64,000 nt of DNA from positions 2,170,001 through 2,234,000 of the forward strand of contig NZ_CP012268.1 of assembly GCF_001277195.1 (NCBI RefSeq), read 5' to 3'. The translations under genes and the position numbers were made by a program. Source of the DNA: Cronobacter muytjensii ATCC 51329. Its GTDB lineage: Bacteria; Pseudomonadota; Gammaproteobacteria; Enterobacterales; Enterobacteriaceae. The notes beneath the pieces were generated by a model that saw only the letters and a list, made by a program, of their open reading frames with translations, made no database searches and had not been told where the DNA came from. Below are positions 17,230 through 31,015 of the stretch, piece by piece (position 1 is the first letter of the stretch; each line of letters opens with the position of its first letter).

Positions 17230-19485
17230 ATGTCGAACGATGAGAAACGCCCTAACCATGAAGCGCCGTTCCACGACGCGCGGTCGTCCCAGCCGGGCAT
17301 GGGATCGCTGGCGCCTGGTGACGGCTCCCACCGCCCCGCTCCGGCGCCAACCCCGCCTGGCGAGCAACCCACCGCGCCCGGTAGTCTTAAAGCCCCGCAG
17401 GTAACTAACGATAAGCTCGGCGCGCTGGAAACCTTCCGCAAGGGCGGTGAGAACGAGGCGCTGACGACCAATCAGGGCGTGCGTATCGCCGACGATCAGA
17501 ACTCGCTGCGCGCGGGCACCCGCGGCCCGACACAGCTCGAAGACTTTATCCTGCGCGAAAAGATCACGCACTTCGACCATGAACGCATTCCCGAACGCAT
17601 CGTCCACGCCCGCGGCTCGGCCGCGCATGGCTATTTCCAGCCGTATAAAAGCCTGAGCGACATCACCAAAGCCGCCTTCTTAAGCGACCCGCAAAAAATC
17701 ACGCCGGTGTTCGTGCGCTTCTCGACCGTTCAGGGCGGCGCAGGCTCAGCGGATACGGTGCGCGACATTCGCGGCTTCGCCACCAAGTTCTATACCGAAG
17801 AAGGGATTTTCGACCTGGTGGGCAACAACACTCCGGTCTTTTTCATTCAGGACGCCCATAAATTCCCGGATTTCGTCCACGCCGTGAAACCGGAGCCGCA
17901 CTGGGCCGTACCGCAGGGCCAGAGCGCGCATGACACCTTCTGGGATTACGTCTCGCTGCAACCTGAGACGCTGCACAACGTCATGTGGGCGATGTCCGAT
18001 CGCGGCATCCCGCGCAGCTATCGCACCATGGAAGGCTTCGGCATCCATACCTTCCGCTTTATTAATGCCGAAGGGAAAGGCACGTTCGTGCGTTTCCACT
18101 GGAAACCGGTGGCGGGCAAAGCGTCGCTTATCTGGGATGAATCGCAGAAGCTGACCGGCCGCGACCCGGATTTCCACCGCCGCGACCTGTGGGAAGCTAT
18201 CGAAGCGGGCGATTACCCGGAATATGAACTCGGCGTACAGCTGATCCCGGAAGACGATGAGTTTAAATTTGATTTTGACCTGCTCGACGCCACCAAGCTT
18301 ATCCCGGAAGAGCTGGTGCCGGTGCAACTGGTTGGCAAAATGGTGCTGAACCGTAACCCGGATAACTTCTTTGCGGAAAATGAACAGGCGGCGTTCCATC
18401 CGGGCCATATCGTGCCGGGGCTCGATTTCTCTAACGATCCGCTGTTGCAGGGGCGTCTGTTCTCCTATACCGACACCCAGATAAGCCGTCTCGGCGGGCC
18501 GAACTTCCACGAGATCCCGATTAACCGCCCGACCTGTCCGTACCATAACTTCCAGCGCGACGGCATGCACCGGATGGATATCGACACTAACCCGGCCAAC
18601 TACGAGCCGAACTCGATTAACGACAACTGGCCGCGCGAGACGCCGCCTGCGCCGAAGGCTGGCGGGTTCGAAAGCCATCAGGTCCGTGTCGAAGGCCATA
18701 AGATCCGCGAGCGTAGCCCGTCGTTCGGCGAATATTACTCTCAGCCTCGTCTGTTCTGGCAAAGCCAGACGCCGGTCGAGCAGCGACATATCATTGATGC
18801 CTTCAGCTTTGAGCTCAGCAAAGTCGTGCGCAGCTACATCCGCGAGCGCGTGGTGGATCACCTCTGCCATATCGATATCTCGCTGGCGCATCCGGTGGCC
18901 AGTAACCTCGGTATCACGCTTACCGAAGAGCAGATGCATGTGGCACCGCCGAAAGATGTGAACGGGCTGAAAAAAGATCCCTCTCTGAGCCTGTATGCCG
19001 TGCCGGGCGGCACCGTGAAAGGGCGCGTAGTGGCGGTACTGCTTAACGATCAGGTGAAATCCGCCGATCTGCTCGCCATGTTGCAGGCGCTGAAATCACA
19101 CGGCGTACACGCCAAACTGCTTTACAGCCGGATGGGCAGCGTAACGGCGGATGACGGTTCGCAGCTGGAAGTCGCAGGGACTTTCGCAGGCTCGCCGTCG
19201 GTAACGGTCGACGCCGTGCTAGTGCCAGGCGGTGCGGCAAACGCCCTTTCCGATAACGGCGACGCGGTATACTACCTGCTGGAGGCGTACAAACATCTGA
19301 AGGCTATCGGCCTGATGGGCGACGCGCGTGCGCTGAAAAGCCGCCTGAACGTGCCGGACACCGGCGAAGAAGGCATTGTGGAGGCCGATGACGCCACCGG
19401 AAGCTTTATGGATGATTTTATCCATCAGCTCGCCTGCCACCGCGTCTGGGCACGCACCCCGAAAGTGGCCGCCATTCCGGCCTGA
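17230..19485 (+). CDS. katE: catalase HPII (monofunctional heme catalase)
   Basis: Large-subunit catalase that degrades peroxide in stationary phase. The 751 residues compare with 753 in E. coli. A hydrophilic N-terminal arm (1-75) precedes the catalase core, with catalytic His126 in [12 protein letters not shown] and the heme-ligand Tyr in [14 protein letters not shown] near residue 413. A C-terminal class-I-glutamine-amidotransferase-like domain from about 600 to 751 ([31 protein letters not shown]) is typical of HPII. AAAGGAGACGAG precedes the ATG. In E. coli the gene is RpoS-dependent. The chb operon found between katE and osmE in E. coli is absent. Confidence 0.98.
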   Translation: MSNDEKRPNHEAPFHDARSSQPGMGSLAPGDGSHRPAPAPTPPGEQPTAPGSLKAPQVTNDKLGALETFRKGGENEALTTNQGVRIADDQNSLRAGTRGPTQLEDFILREKITHFDHERIPERIVHARGSAAHGYFQPYKSLSDITKAAFLSDPQKITPVFVRFSTVQGGAGSADTVRDIRGFATKFYTEEGIFDLVGNNTPVFFIQDAHKFPDFVHAVKPEPHWAVPQGQSAHDTFWDYVSLQPETLHNVMWAMSDRGIPRSYRTMEGFGIHTFRFINAEGKGTFVRFHWKPVAGKASLIWDESQKLTGRDPDFHRRDLWEAIEAGDYPEYELGVQLIPEDDEFKFDFDLLDATKLIPEELVPVQLVGKMVLNRNPDNFFAENEQAAFHPGHIVPGLDFSNDPLLQGRLFSYTDTQISRLGGPNFHEIPINRPTCPYHNFQRDGMHRMDIDTNPANYEPNSINDNWPRETPPAPKAGGFESHQVRVEGHKIRERSPSFGEYYSQPRLFWQSQTPVEQRHIIDAFSFELSKVVRSYIRERVVDHLCHIDISLAHPVASNLGITLTEEQMHVAPPKDVNGLKKDPSLSLYAVPGGTVKGRVVAVLLNDQVKSADLLAMLQALKSHGVHAKLLYSRMGSVTADDGSQLEVAGTFAGSPSVTVDAVLVPGGAANALSDNGDAVYYLLEAYKHLKAIGLMGDARALKSRLNVPDTGEEGIVEADDATGSFMDDFIHQLACHRVWARTPKVAAIPA

Positions 19486-19502
19486 CCACTTTCAGGCAAG
19501 CA

Positions 19503-19531
19503 AAACGCCGCGTGACGCGGCGTTTTTTATG
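19503..19531 (+). terminator. katE terminator
   Basis: The stem AAACGCCGCG/CGCGGCGTTT with loop TGA is followed by TTTTAT. Confidence 0.9.
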
Positions 19532-19555
19532 GGCGTTATGACGCCAATCGCAGGG

Positions 19556-19583
19556 ACAAAAAAACCGGCCGGAGCCGGTTTCT
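19556..19583 (-). terminator. osmE terminator
   Basis: The stem AAACCGGC/GCCGGTTT with loop is followed on the minus strand by TTTTGTCC. Confidence 0.85.
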
Positions 19584-19599
19584 TTGCCTGCGTGGCGTC

Positions 19600-19944
19600 T
19601 TACTGCTGTTTCGGCGCCTGCGGGTCGGTGTCGTACTCGGCACAGGTCTGGTAGCCGGAATTCAGCACGTGACCGGTTTCGTCCAGAGCGACGAAATAGG
19701 TCTCGGTTTTGCCGTTGCGGCTGCCCAGAATATAGGTCTGGCAGGTGCCGCGAGCATGGATCATGGTAACTTCAGAAGACGGTTTACCCGCAATCTGCAT
19801 CACCTGCTGACGGCTCATGCCTTTTTTCACATCTTTAACCACCGGCTGGGTAAACTGATCGGCGGTACGATCGTAAGCGGTACACCCTGCCAGCATGGTC
19901 ATTACAGCCGCTGCACTCAGAAATCCTGCAAACTTCTTGTTCAT
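19600..19944 (-). CDS. osmE: osmotically induced lipoprotein OsmE
   Basis: A 114-residue lipoprotein of the SmpA/OmlA fold (BamE-like). The lipobox is LAGC with Cys21. The mature region is nearly identical to E. coli OsmE ([52 protein letters not shown]). It is induced by high osmolality and stationary phase in E. coli. GAGGATGACACA precedes the ATG. It lies divergent from nadE across about 250 bases. Confidence 0.97.
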   Translation of the reverse strand: MNKKFAGFLSAAAVMTMLAGCTAYDRTADQFTQPVVKDVKKGMSRQQVMQIAGKPSSEVTMIHARGTCQTYILGSRNGKTETYFVALDETGHVLNSGYQTCAEYDTDPQAPKQQ

Positions 19945-20198
19945 TGTGTCATCCTCTTTTTTTCAGCGTGTGCAGATAAGCCTGGAATATAAAAGGCATT
20001 TTTTCAACCTCTTACCCAAAACACGCCCAAATTAAGAGAATTCTCCGCGCGGCGACGTATGACGCAAAAAACGCCGATCGCGCCGCGTGATGCCGCACGG
20101 GGCGTCCGTAACTTGTCGTTTTGCCCACAACGGGTTAGCTTTAACAAATCACTGTTTCAATGCCTGCGCGTTGCAGGCGAACAAGACTGGAGGGGTAA

Positions 20199-21026
20199 AT
20201 GGCATTGCAACAAGAAATTATTCAGGCGCTTGGGGTGAAACCACAGATTGACGCCAGTGAAGAGATCCGCCGCAGCGTCGATTTTCTGAAGTCCTATCTG
20301 AAAACCTATCCGTTCCTGAAAACCCTGGTGCTCGGCATCAGCGGCGGCCAGGACTCCACGCTCGCCGGCAAACTGAGCCAGCTTGCTATCACCGAACTGC
20401 GCGATGAAACCGGCGACCAGAGCTACCAGTTTATCGCGGTGCGCCTGCCCTTCGGCGTACAGTTTGATGAAAAAGATTGTCAGGACGCGCTGGCGTTTAT
20501 CCAGCCGGATAAAGTGCTGACGGTGAACATCAAAGAAGCGGTGCTGGCGAGTGAAAAAGCGCTGCGCGAAGCAGGCATTGAGCTGAGCGATTTTGTTCGC
20601 GGCAATGAGAAAGCGCGCGAGCGTATGAAAGCGCAATACAGCATCGCCGGGATGACCAAAGGGGTGGTAGTTGGCACCGACCACGCGGCCGAAGCGGTGA
20701 CCGGCTTCTTCACCAAATATGGCGATGGCGGCACCGATATCAACCCGCTGTTCCGCCTCAACAAGCGCCAGGGCAAACTGCTGCTGAAAACGCTCGGCTG
20801 CCCTGAGCATCTGTACCTGAAAGTACCGACCGCCGATCTCGAAGACGATCGTCCGTCCCTGCCGGATGAAGTGGCGCTGGGCGTGACCTATGACAACATC
20901 GACGACTACCTGGAAGGCAAACCTGTCGATGAGAAAATCAGCCAGATCATTGACGGCTGGTATACGAAGACCGAGCACAAACGTCGCCCGCCGATCACTA
21001 TTTTCGACGACTTCTGGAAGCAATAA
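20199..21026 (+). CDS. nadE: NH3-dependent NAD+ synthetase
   Basis: Last step of NAD synthesis: amidates deamido-NAD with ammonia and ATP in the cytoplasm. The 275 residues carry the PP-loop motif SGGQDS (48-53) for ATP, the [20 protein letters not shown] segment and the closing [19 protein letters not shown]. The size is that of the ammonia-only form without a glutaminase domain. Ribosome site: GGAGGGGTAA. In E. coli it is likewise next to osmE. Confidence 0.98.
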   Translation: MALQQEIIQALGVKPQIDASEEIRRSVDFLKSYLKTYPFLKTLVLGISGGQDSTLAGKLSQLAITELRDETGDQSYQFIAVRLPFGVQFDEKDCQDALAFIQPDKVLTVNIKEAVLASEKALREAGIELSDFVRGNEKARERMKAQYSIAGMTKGVVVGTDHAAEAVTGFFTKYGDGGTDINPLFRLNKRQGKLLLKTLGCPEHLYLKVPTADLEDDRPSLPDEVALGVTYDNIDDYLEGKPVDEKISQIIDGWYTKTEHKRRPPITIFDDFWKQ

Positions 21027-21038
21027 CCACGCTTCAGG

Positions 21039-21070
21039 CGCTCTCCGGTCCGCCGGGGAGCGTTATCCCC
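21039..21070 (+). terminator. nadE terminator-like hairpin
   Basis: The ten-base stem CGCTCTCCGG/CCGGGGAGCG (one G-U pair) with a four-base loop is followed by TTATCCCC, so the T-tract is weak. Confidence 0.5.
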
Positions 21071-21116
21071 GCGTTTCTTCTTTTTCGCGCTAAAGCGCCT
21101 TTTTCACGGATGATGT

Positions 21117-22007
21117 ATGTCGGTTTCAACGCAGCGCGCCACCTTGCCGGGCCTTGCGGCTATTCTGCTCTGGAGCACTTCTGTCGGGTTATTTCGCAGC
21201 ATCAGCGAAGCGTTTGGCCCGGTAGGCGGCGCGGCGCTTATCTATACCGTCAGCTCGCTCTGCCTGATGGTGTCGCCAGGGCTGACTCACCCAAAACGTC
21301 TGCCGCGCCGCTATTTAATTATCGGCGGGCTGCTGTTTGTCGGTTATGAAATCTGCCTCGCGCTGGCGATTGGCCTGGCGCATACCCGCGCGCAGTCGCT
21401 GGAGCTTGGAATGATCAACTACCTCTGGCCGAGCCTGACGGTGCTGCTGGCGGTGCTCATCAACGGCCAGCGCAGCCGTGTCTGGCTCTGGCCGGGGCTG
21501 CTGCTCGCCATGGCGGGCGTGTTTCAGGTGCTCAACGGCGACGGCGTCTGGTCACCCGCGACGCTCTGGCGCAATATGCAGGATAACCCCACCGCCTACA
21601 CGCTCGCCTTCACCGCCGCCATCGTCTGGGCGCTTTACTGCAACCTGACGCGCCGCTGGAGCAACGGCCAGAACGGCGTAGCGCTCTTTTTCTGCGCAAC
21701 CGCCGCGGCGCTGTGGCTGAAATACGCGCTGTCGCCCCAGCCGCCAATGCAACCCTCAGCGCCCGCCGTCGCGCAGCTGCTGTTTATGGGGCTTTCCACC
21801 GCAACCGCTTACGCCGCCTGGAACTACAGCCTTCAGCGCGGCAATATGACGCTGCTCGCCACCGCCTCTTACTTCACGCCGGTGCTCTCGGCGCTGCTGG
21901 CGAGCCTGTGGCTTGGCCTCGCGCCGGGCCTCGCGTTCTGGCAGGGCGTGGCGATGGTCGTGGCGGGTTCCCTGCTCTGCTGGCTCGCGACGCGCAACCT
22001 GAACTGA
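21117..22007 (+). CDS. YddG-like aromatic amino acid exporter (DMT superfamily)
   Basis: A ten-helix inner-membrane exporter of the drug/metabolite transporter superfamily, 296 residues. It matches E. coli YddG in several places: LLWSTSVGLFRSISEAFGPVG, FVGYEICLALAIG, LGMINYLWPSLTVLLAVLIN, YAAWNYSLQRGNMTLLA and SYFTPVLSALLASLW. YddG exports aromatic amino acids and paraquat. E. coli has yddG at another locus, so this could be a paralogue rather than the orthologue. It follows nadE on the same strand after 90 bases. Confidence 0.88.
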   Translation: MSVSTQRATLPGLAAILLWSTSVGLFRSISEAFGPVGGAALIYTVSSLCLMVSPGLTHPKRLPRRYLIIGGLLFVGYEICLALAIGLAHTRAQSLELGMINYLWPSLTVLLAVLINGQRSRVWLWPGLLLAMAGVFQVLNGDGVWSPATLWRNMQDNPTAYTLAFTAAIVWALYCNLTRRWSNGQNGVALFFCATAAALWLKYALSPQPPMQPSAPAVAQLLFMGLSTATAYAAWNYSLQRGNMTLLATASYFTPVLSALLASLWLGLAPGLAFWQGVAMVVAGSLLCWLATRNLN

Positions 22008-22041
22008 AAATGGCGCTTTTTCAACCACACATTCCCTGATA

Positions 22042-22061
22042 GACTGGATAAGTAAACAGTA
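22042..22061 (+). promoter_or_regulatory. LexA box of cho
   Basis: GACTGGATAAGTAAACAGTA is a LexA site with a perfect right half (ACAGTA) and one change in the left half, 15 bases before the start codon. cho is an established SOS gene in E. coli. Confidence 0.75.
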
Positions 22062-22075
22062 TTCAGGAGAGTGAT

Positions 22076-22951
22076 GTGGTGAGGCGTACTGGCGCGCCGC
22101 GGCTGGAGTTTGAAAAAGCGGCAATTTATGAATATCCCGAACATCTGCGTCCGTGGCTTGAGGATCTGCCGAAACACCCTGGCGTGTATGTGTTTCATGG
22201 CGAAAGCGAAACCATGCCGCTCTATATCGGCAAAAGCGTCAATATTCGCAGCCGGGTGCTCTCGCACCTGCGCACGCCCGACGAAGCCTCGATGCTGCGT
22301 CAGTCGCGGCGCATCACGTTTATCCGCACCGCGGGCGAAATTGGCGCGCTGCTCCTCGAAGCGCAGATGATTAAAGAGCAGCAGCCGCTGTTCAACAAAC
22401 GTCTGCGTCGCAACCGGCAGCTCTGTTCGTTGCAGTTCAAAGGCGAAAAGCCGGAAGTGGTCTACGCCCGCGACGTTGATTTCTCCCACCAGCCGGGGCT
22501 GTATGGTCTCTTTTCAAGCCGTCGCGCGGCGCTCGGTACGCTGCAATCCATCGCCGATGAGCAACAGCTCTGCTACGGCCTGCTGGGGCTGGAATCGGTG
22601 CGTCCTGGCCGCGCCTGTTTCCGCTCGGCGCTGAAGCGCTGCGCAGGCGCCTGCTGCGGTAAAGAGTCGCTGGACGAGCACAACGCACGCCTGATGGACG
22701 CGCTCGATCGCATGCGGGTTATCTGCTGGCCGTGGAACGGCCCGGTGGGGTTGCGGGAGACGTTCGGGGAGATGACCCAGTACCATATCATCCATAACTG
22801 GTACTGGTTAGGCTCTGTCGGGTCGCTCAGCGAGGCCGCAAATATTTCACGCGCGCCGCAGGGCTTTGACAATGACGGCTATCGCATCCTCTGCAAACCG
22901 CTTATCAGCGGCGAGCACGACATTATCGAAATCGGTGCCAACGCGCCTTAA
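22076..22951 (+). CDS. cho: excinuclease Cho (UvrC homologue)
   Basis: SOS-induced nuclease that makes the 3' incision at bulky lesions in nucleotide excision repair. The 291 residues carry the GIY-YIG domain ([20 protein letters not shown], about residues 35-60, with catalytic Arg in [15 protein letters not shown] and Glu in [13 protein letters not shown]), followed by a UvrC-like middle region with [11 protein letters not shown]. It lacks the UvrC C-terminal nuclease and HhH domains. The start is GTG (MVRR, as in E. coli) with AGGAGA upstream. It ends tail to tail with ves, the two stop codons overlapping. Confidence 0.97.
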   Translation: MVRRTGAPRLEFEKAAIYEYPEHLRPWLEDLPKHPGVYVFHGESETMPLYIGKSVNIRSRVLSHLRTPDEASMLRQSRRITFIRTAGEIGALLLEAQMIKEQQPLFNKRLRRNRQLCSLQFKGEKPEVVYARDVDFSHQPGLYGLFSSRRAALGTLQSIADEQQLCYGLLGLESVRPGRACFRSALKRCAGACCGKESLDEHNARLMDALDRMRVICWPWNGPVGLRETFGEMTQYHIIHNWYWLGSVGSLSEAANISRAPQGFDNDGYRILCKPLISGEHDIIEIGANAP

Positions 22952-23493
22952 AGATAGGTAATTTCGCTAAACAGCAGTTGCCCTTCGGTTTTCAGCAGCC
23001 GAAGGGTATGCATCCCCTCCTGCCACCACGCGCCCTGCTCCGCCGTCAGCAGTTTATCGTTAAGCTGCCACGCGCCACTCAGCACATAGACAATACCGCC
23101 GCGCCTGTGGCGGGTGGTGAACGTGCGGTCGGCGACGCGCACCTGCGCGCGACAGCGATCGCGGCGGGTCATCAGGTTAAAATCCAGCGACATGCGCCCG
23201 TCGGTAAGTTCCGCGCGGACCGGATGCTCGCCTGCAAACGTAAACGGCTGGTGGCGTTTTAAGGTATGGCGAAACGCGCCGCCGCCGTGCAGCGTCACTT
23301 CGCCGCCATCCAGCAATGTTACGACGCGGTCAACCTGAGGTACGACGCTGAACTCGCCGTTGCTGGCGAGGGAGGCGATACTGGCGCGCCAGTTGAAATC
23401 CCGGCTCGGCGGGAAACAGCAGATTTCCCGGGTTTCGCCTGCGCCGTTGCGCCACAGGTTCACCGGCATTTTTTTTACGTCAAAAAACTCCAT
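22948..23493 (-). CDS. ves: HutD-family cupin protein Ves
   Basis: A 181-residue bicupin of the HutD/Ves family, stress- and cold-associated in E. coli with no settled biochemistry. Family signatures are [42 protein letters not shown] and [11 protein letters not shown]. The start [16 protein letters not shown] is preferred to an in-frame start two codons earlier, with AGGAGTGGGG upstream. Its last four bases overlap the end of cho on the opposite strand. Confidence 0.95.
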   Translation of the reverse strand: MEFFDVKKMPVNLWRNGAGETREICCFPPSRDFNWRASIASLASNGEFSVVPQVDRVVTLLDGGEVTLHGGGAFRHTLKRHQPFTFAGEHPVRAELTDGRMSLDFNLMTRRDRCRAQVRVADRTFTTRHRRGGIVYVLSGAWQLNDKLLTAEQGAWWQEGMHTLRLLKTEGQLLFSEITYL

Positions 23494-23696
23494 CCCCACT
23501 CCTGGAAAACGCGTAATGCGTAAATCGCCTGCGGCCGGGCCGCGGCGAAAATTATCGGTATAAATTCCCTGACTCGGTTATCGGCAGCGCCAGAGGATTG
23601 CTGTAGCGGATACTAAAAACCGCCGGCGGGTAAAAAAGCGCAGCGCGGCGGCAAAGGGGAATGATAACTAACAGAAACTACGTGGCAAGAGGCGCC

Positions 23697-23760
23697 AGAA
23701 AAGAAAACCGCCGGTTCTGACCAGCGCCCCCAAAGGACACTGATCAAAACCGGCGGTCTT
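23697..23760 (-). terminator. spy terminator, unusually long hairpin
   Basis: Arms of 23 bases (23704-23726 and 23738-23760) with an 11-base loop. Four positions differ between the arms. On the minus (spy) strand all four become G-U pairs, so the spy transcript folds a full 23-pair stem. On the plus strand they would be mismatches. TTTTCTTTTC follows on the minus strand. Confidence 0.85.
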
Positions 23761-23774
23761 AAGCCAGTCAGAGG

Positions 23775-24257
23775 TTATTCTGAATCTGCTGGCATTTTAC
23801 CTTCAGGCGCAGGACGTTCTGTCAGACGCTTCTCAAAATTGGCATTAAACTGCTTTTTCTGCTCCGGGGTCAGAACGTTATAAATTTTGTTCTGCGTTTC
23901 CATATGCATCAGCATACGGGCTTTGTGCTGCGCTTCCATTTTATCGATCTGCGCTTCGGCTTTGGCTTTATCGAAGCTATCGCTGGCAATCAGCTCATGC
24001 ATCGCGCGGCGCTCTTCGAGCGAAGGACGCTCGAATTTTTCGCGCTGGGCTTTACGGATGTCGCGGATCTGCTGTTTCTGCGCATCGGTCAGGTTCAGCC
24101 CCTGGAACATCATATCGTGATGCGGGCCGCGTGGACCTTTATGCTGCATCATTGGCTTGCCGCTCGCGTCAGGCGCCGGAGCGTCCGCCGCATGAGCCAC
24201 GTTTGCCGCGCCAAGTGCCAGGGTAGAAGCAACGAAGATAGCCGTTAATTTACGCAT
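23775..24257 (-). CDS. spy: periplasmic ATP-independent chaperone Spy
   Basis: A 160-residue chaperone that cradles unfolding periplasmic proteins under envelope stress. A signal peptide (cleavage at AHAADAP) is followed by an all-helical mature domain with the two LTxxQ motifs LTDAQKQQI and LTPEQKKQF and the ERRAMHELIASDSFDKAKAE region. The inner ATG MRKLTAIFVAS with AAGGA upstream replaces a start 40 codons earlier. In E. coli it is strongly induced through CpxR and BaeR; I did not resolve those sites here. Confidence 0.96.
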   Translation of the reverse strand: MRKLTAIFVASTLALGAANVAHAADAPAPDASGKPMMQHKGPRGPHHDMMFQGLNLTDAQKQQIRDIRKAQREKFERPSLEERRAMHELIASDSFDKAKAEAQIDKMEAQHKARMLMHMETQNKIYNVLTPEQKKQFNANFEKRLTERPAPEGKMPADSE

Positions 24258-24526
24258 AATGTTGTCCTTACTTTCAGTTAATTCAGCAACAGATTGTCGC
24301 CTTGACGAGATTAATTCTACGGGCAGATTCGTCAATAAGTCAGAGTCTGAGTAAAACAGTGAAAGCGTAAAAAACAATTATTGTGCAATTATGAAGAAAA
24401 TAAGGAAAAAGAGAGGAGAAACTTTCCGGAATATCACAATTGCTTGATTGTGAAGATATCGTGAGCGCAGTATAAAGAGGTCGTGCTGTAAAATAAAGCA
24501 AACCGATAAGAATTTTCTGCAATATT

Positions 24527-24552
24527 TTGCGGCCTCGCCTGGCGCCGCAATA
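24527..24552 (-). terminator. possible ast operon terminator
   Basis: The stem TTGCGGC/GCCGCAA with a ten-base loop lies just past astE. The minus-strand side continues AATATTGC, so the T-tract is poor. Confidence 0.4.
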
Positions 24553-24554
24553 TA

Positions 24555-25514
24555 TTAAATTTCCCGCAGCATTAATCCGGCGCGTAAACCCAACGCGACC
24601 GACGGGTTAGGAAACAGCACTCTCTCCACATCCTGCGCGTAATAACGCTCCTCGCCATCCTCCGCCAGCAGCGTGCCCGCCTTAAACGCTGTGAAGTTTT
24701 CCGTATCGCCTGACATATGCAGCACAAAACGCTCGCTGCGCCGCGTGAGCTGCTGCGCCACCTCGAAGCGCCGCGGCGCTTCGGCGGCAGGCAGCGGCGA
24801 GCCGTCAAGCAGCGCCGCCAGCGCCCGGCCAGTGAGCGAGAACTGGCTAAGATCGTTATGACCAAACGGCAGCGCTTTACCCAGCTCCAGCGTGCAGCTC
24901 AGCGCCCCGAAACGCTCGCAGGAAAAATGACTGAACGTGCCGCCCGGCGTGCGATGAAACACCAGCGCCTCTAATCCGGCATCGCCAAGCCACGTCAGAA
25001 AATCTTCCGGCCAGGCGGCGGTACGCGCCGGCAGCACGCCGAAGCGCGGAAATTGCGAGCCGCGAATGGCGGTATGCAGATCCAGATGCCAGCGCGTCGG
25101 TTCGTTCCCCGCCGCGAAAAACGTCTCCAGCGCCTGTTCAAGCCGCGCGGCGCGGGCAGTTTCATACCCAGGCGTCGCGTGTTGCCAGCGCCCGCCGAAG
25201 AGACGGTTAAGATCGTAATCGATAAAACGCCGTCCGGCCCGCAGCGCCGCCGGGCTGCCCAGTACCACCAGCAGTCGCCAGACGAGTGGCTGCTCGCCGC
25301 GCAGAAGCGGCGCGAGCAGCCCGGCCAGCATCTCCACCGGCGCGGTTTCGTTGCCATGAATACCCGCGCTCACCACCAGCGCGCCGCGCGTATGCCCTTG
25401 CGGCGTAAGCTGCATAAGGCCCTCGTCCAGCCATTCGACGCGCACGCCGCCGCGCTGTTGCGTGTTGCGCTCAGGCGTCACGCCGCGCAGGGTCTGCGCA
25501 ATAAAATCCTCCAT
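24555..25514 (-). CDS. astE: succinylglutamate desuccinylase
   Basis: Last step of the arginine succinyltransferase (AST) pathway: releases glutamate and succinate from N-succinylglutamate. The 319 residues form a zinc carboxypeptidase-like enzyme with ligands His53 and Glu56 ([13 protein letters not shown]) and a third His in [11 protein letters not shown]. The C-terminal catalytic Glu region reads [12 protein letters not shown]. It is the final gene of astCADBE, nine bases after astB. Confidence 0.97.
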   Translation of the reverse strand: MEDFIAQTLRGVTPERNTQQRGGVRVEWLDEGLMQLTPQGHTRGALVVSAGIHGNETAPVEMLAGLLAPLLRGEQPLVWRLLVVLGSPAALRAGRRFIDYDLNRLFGGRWQHATPGYETARAARLEQALETFFAAGNEPTRWHLDLHTAIRGSQFPRFGVLPARTAAWPEDFLTWLGDAGLEALVFHRTPGGTFSHFSCERFGALSCTLELGKALPFGHNDLSQFSLTGRALAALLDGSPLPAAEAPRRFEVAQQLTRRSERFVLHMSGDTENFTAFKAGTLLAEDGEERYYAQDVERVLFPNPSVALGLRAGLMLREI

Positions 25515-25523
25515 AGCGACTCC

Positions 25524-29354
<3,831 letters not shown>

Positions 29355-29358
<4 letters not shown>

Positions 29359-30575
29359 GATGCGCCCTCCTTCAGCCAGTTTTCGCAGGCGCGAGCGACG
29401 CGCGAAAGCCCGGTTTCAATCTCCTGATGGCTGATGTTGAGCGCAGGCGCGAAACGCAGCACGTTGGCGCCTGCAATCAGCACCATCGCGCCTTCTTTCG
29501 CGGCAGCAAGCGAAATCGCCTTCGCCTTGCCCGCATACTCGTCTTTCAGCACGCAGCCAATCAGCAGCCCCAGTCCGCGGATCTCTTTAAACAGGCCGAG
29601 GCGCTGATTAATCGCGGTGAGTTGCTCGACAAACGCGTCATGGCGCGCTTTCACGCCGCTGAGCATCTCCGGGGTATTAACGAGATCCAGCACTTCGCCT
29701 GCCACTGCACCCGCCAGCGGGTTGCCGCCGTAGGTAGTGCCGTGGGTGCCGACGCCCATCACCGCGGCGCAGCGCTCGGTGGTCAGCATCGCGCCAATCG
29801 GGAAGCCTCCGCCCAGCGCTTTGGCGGTGGAGAGCACATCCGGCGTCACGCCGAAGTGCATGTAGGCATAGAGCGAGCCGGTGCGGCCCACGCCCGTCTG
29901 CACTTCATCGAAAATCAGCAGCGCGTTATGAAGGTCGCACAGCTCGCGCAGGCCCTGGAGGAACGCTTTGGTGGCGGGCACCACGCCGCCCTCGCCCTGC
30001 ACCGGCTCGACGATCACCGCGCAGGTATCGTCATTAATCAGCGCGGCGGCGGAGTCTACATCGTTAAAGACCGCATGGCTGATTTGCGGCGGCAGCGGCG
30101 CGAAATCCTGTGAGTACGCAGGCTGACCGCCCGCCGAGACGGTAAAGAGCGTCCGGCCGTGGAAGGCGTTTTTGAACGCCACGATGCCGCTTTTCTGCGC
30201 ACCGTAGTGGTCGTGCGCATATTTACGGGCGAGCTTCAGCGCCGCCTCGTTGGCTTCGGCCCCGGAGTTACAGAAGAAGACGCGGTCGGCGAAGGTGGCA
30301 TCAATCAGGCGTTTGGCGAGGCGCAGCACCGGCTCGTTGGTATACCCGTTGCCGGTATGCCAGAGTTTCGCCGCCTGGGTTTCCAGCGCCTGGCGCAGTT
30401 TCGGGTGCGCATGTCCCAGCGCATTTACCGCGATGCCGCCCGCGAAATCGATATACTCCTTGCCTTCCTGATCCCAGAGCGTAGACCCCTCGGCCCGCAC
30501 CGGGATAAACGCTGCCGGCGCGTATACGGGGATCATCCACTCATCAAAATTCTGGCGGGTAATTGACTGCGACAT
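29355..30575 (-). CDS. astC: succinylornithine transaminase
   Basis: Third AST step, and first gene of the operon: PLP-dependent aminotransferase acting on N2-succinylornithine. It can overlap in function with acetylornithine aminotransferase ArgD. The 406 residues carry the PLP lysine Lys252 ([16 protein letters not shown]), the cofactor-binding [11 protein letters not shown] and the Asp of [13 protein letters not shown]. It is transcribed from a sigma-54-type promoter about 75 bases upstream. Confidence 0.97.
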
Positions 30576-30646
30576 AGCGACCTCGTCCGGTAAATAAAAG
30601 GTTGTGTATTTGTTAATGAAATGATGTTTGCGCTCTTACTGTAGAT

Positions 30647-30662
30647 TGCACGCTTCGTGCCA
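30647..30662 (-). promoter_or_regulatory. sigma-54 promoter of astCADBE
   Basis: The minus strand reads TGGCACGAAGCGTGCA: a perfect -24 TGGCAC and a -12 GTGCA one base from the TTGCA consensus, with standard spacing. In E. coli and Salmonella ast is transcribed by sigma-54 with NtrC and ArgR. Confidence 0.8.
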
Positions 30663-30726
30663 GCCAGAGGAGAAAATGCATACCGGGCAGGCGTGAACGC
30701 TAAATCAATGACTTACGGAGTAACAC

Positions 30727-30756
30727 TATTCACTTTAATTGCATAAAAAGTGAATA
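30727..30756. promoter_or_regulatory. inverted repeat upstream of the ast promoter
   Basis: A perfect ten-base inverted repeat TATTCACTTT/AAAGTGAATA separated by ten bases lies 65-95 bases upstream of the sigma-54 core. The TTCA/TGAA halves resemble ArgR-box halves. An activator site (ArgR or NtrC) is the likely role, but the identity is inferred. Confidence 0.45.
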
Positions 30757-31015
30757 CTTTTATGACAAAGCGGCGTGTGCGGTAAAAAAATCCGCGCGAT
30801 TATGCATTCATAAAATATTGTTCTGGATTTGTGATCGTAGCCGGGATTTGTCATGAAACGGTGCCCCTTTTCAGGGCACTGGCACCATGATGGTGCGTCT
30901 CTGGCGACACGCTGCCGCTGACAGCGATTGTCACAACCTTGCCCGTCCGGGAGACGCGCGAACGCTTTTTCTGATACCATCGCGCCACTCTTGTTAATCC
31001 AGTGTGTTCGCGACT

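Noticed and set aside
17746..18939. 397-codon minus-strand open frame
   Set aside because: Antisense of katE, whose heme and catalytic residues are all present.
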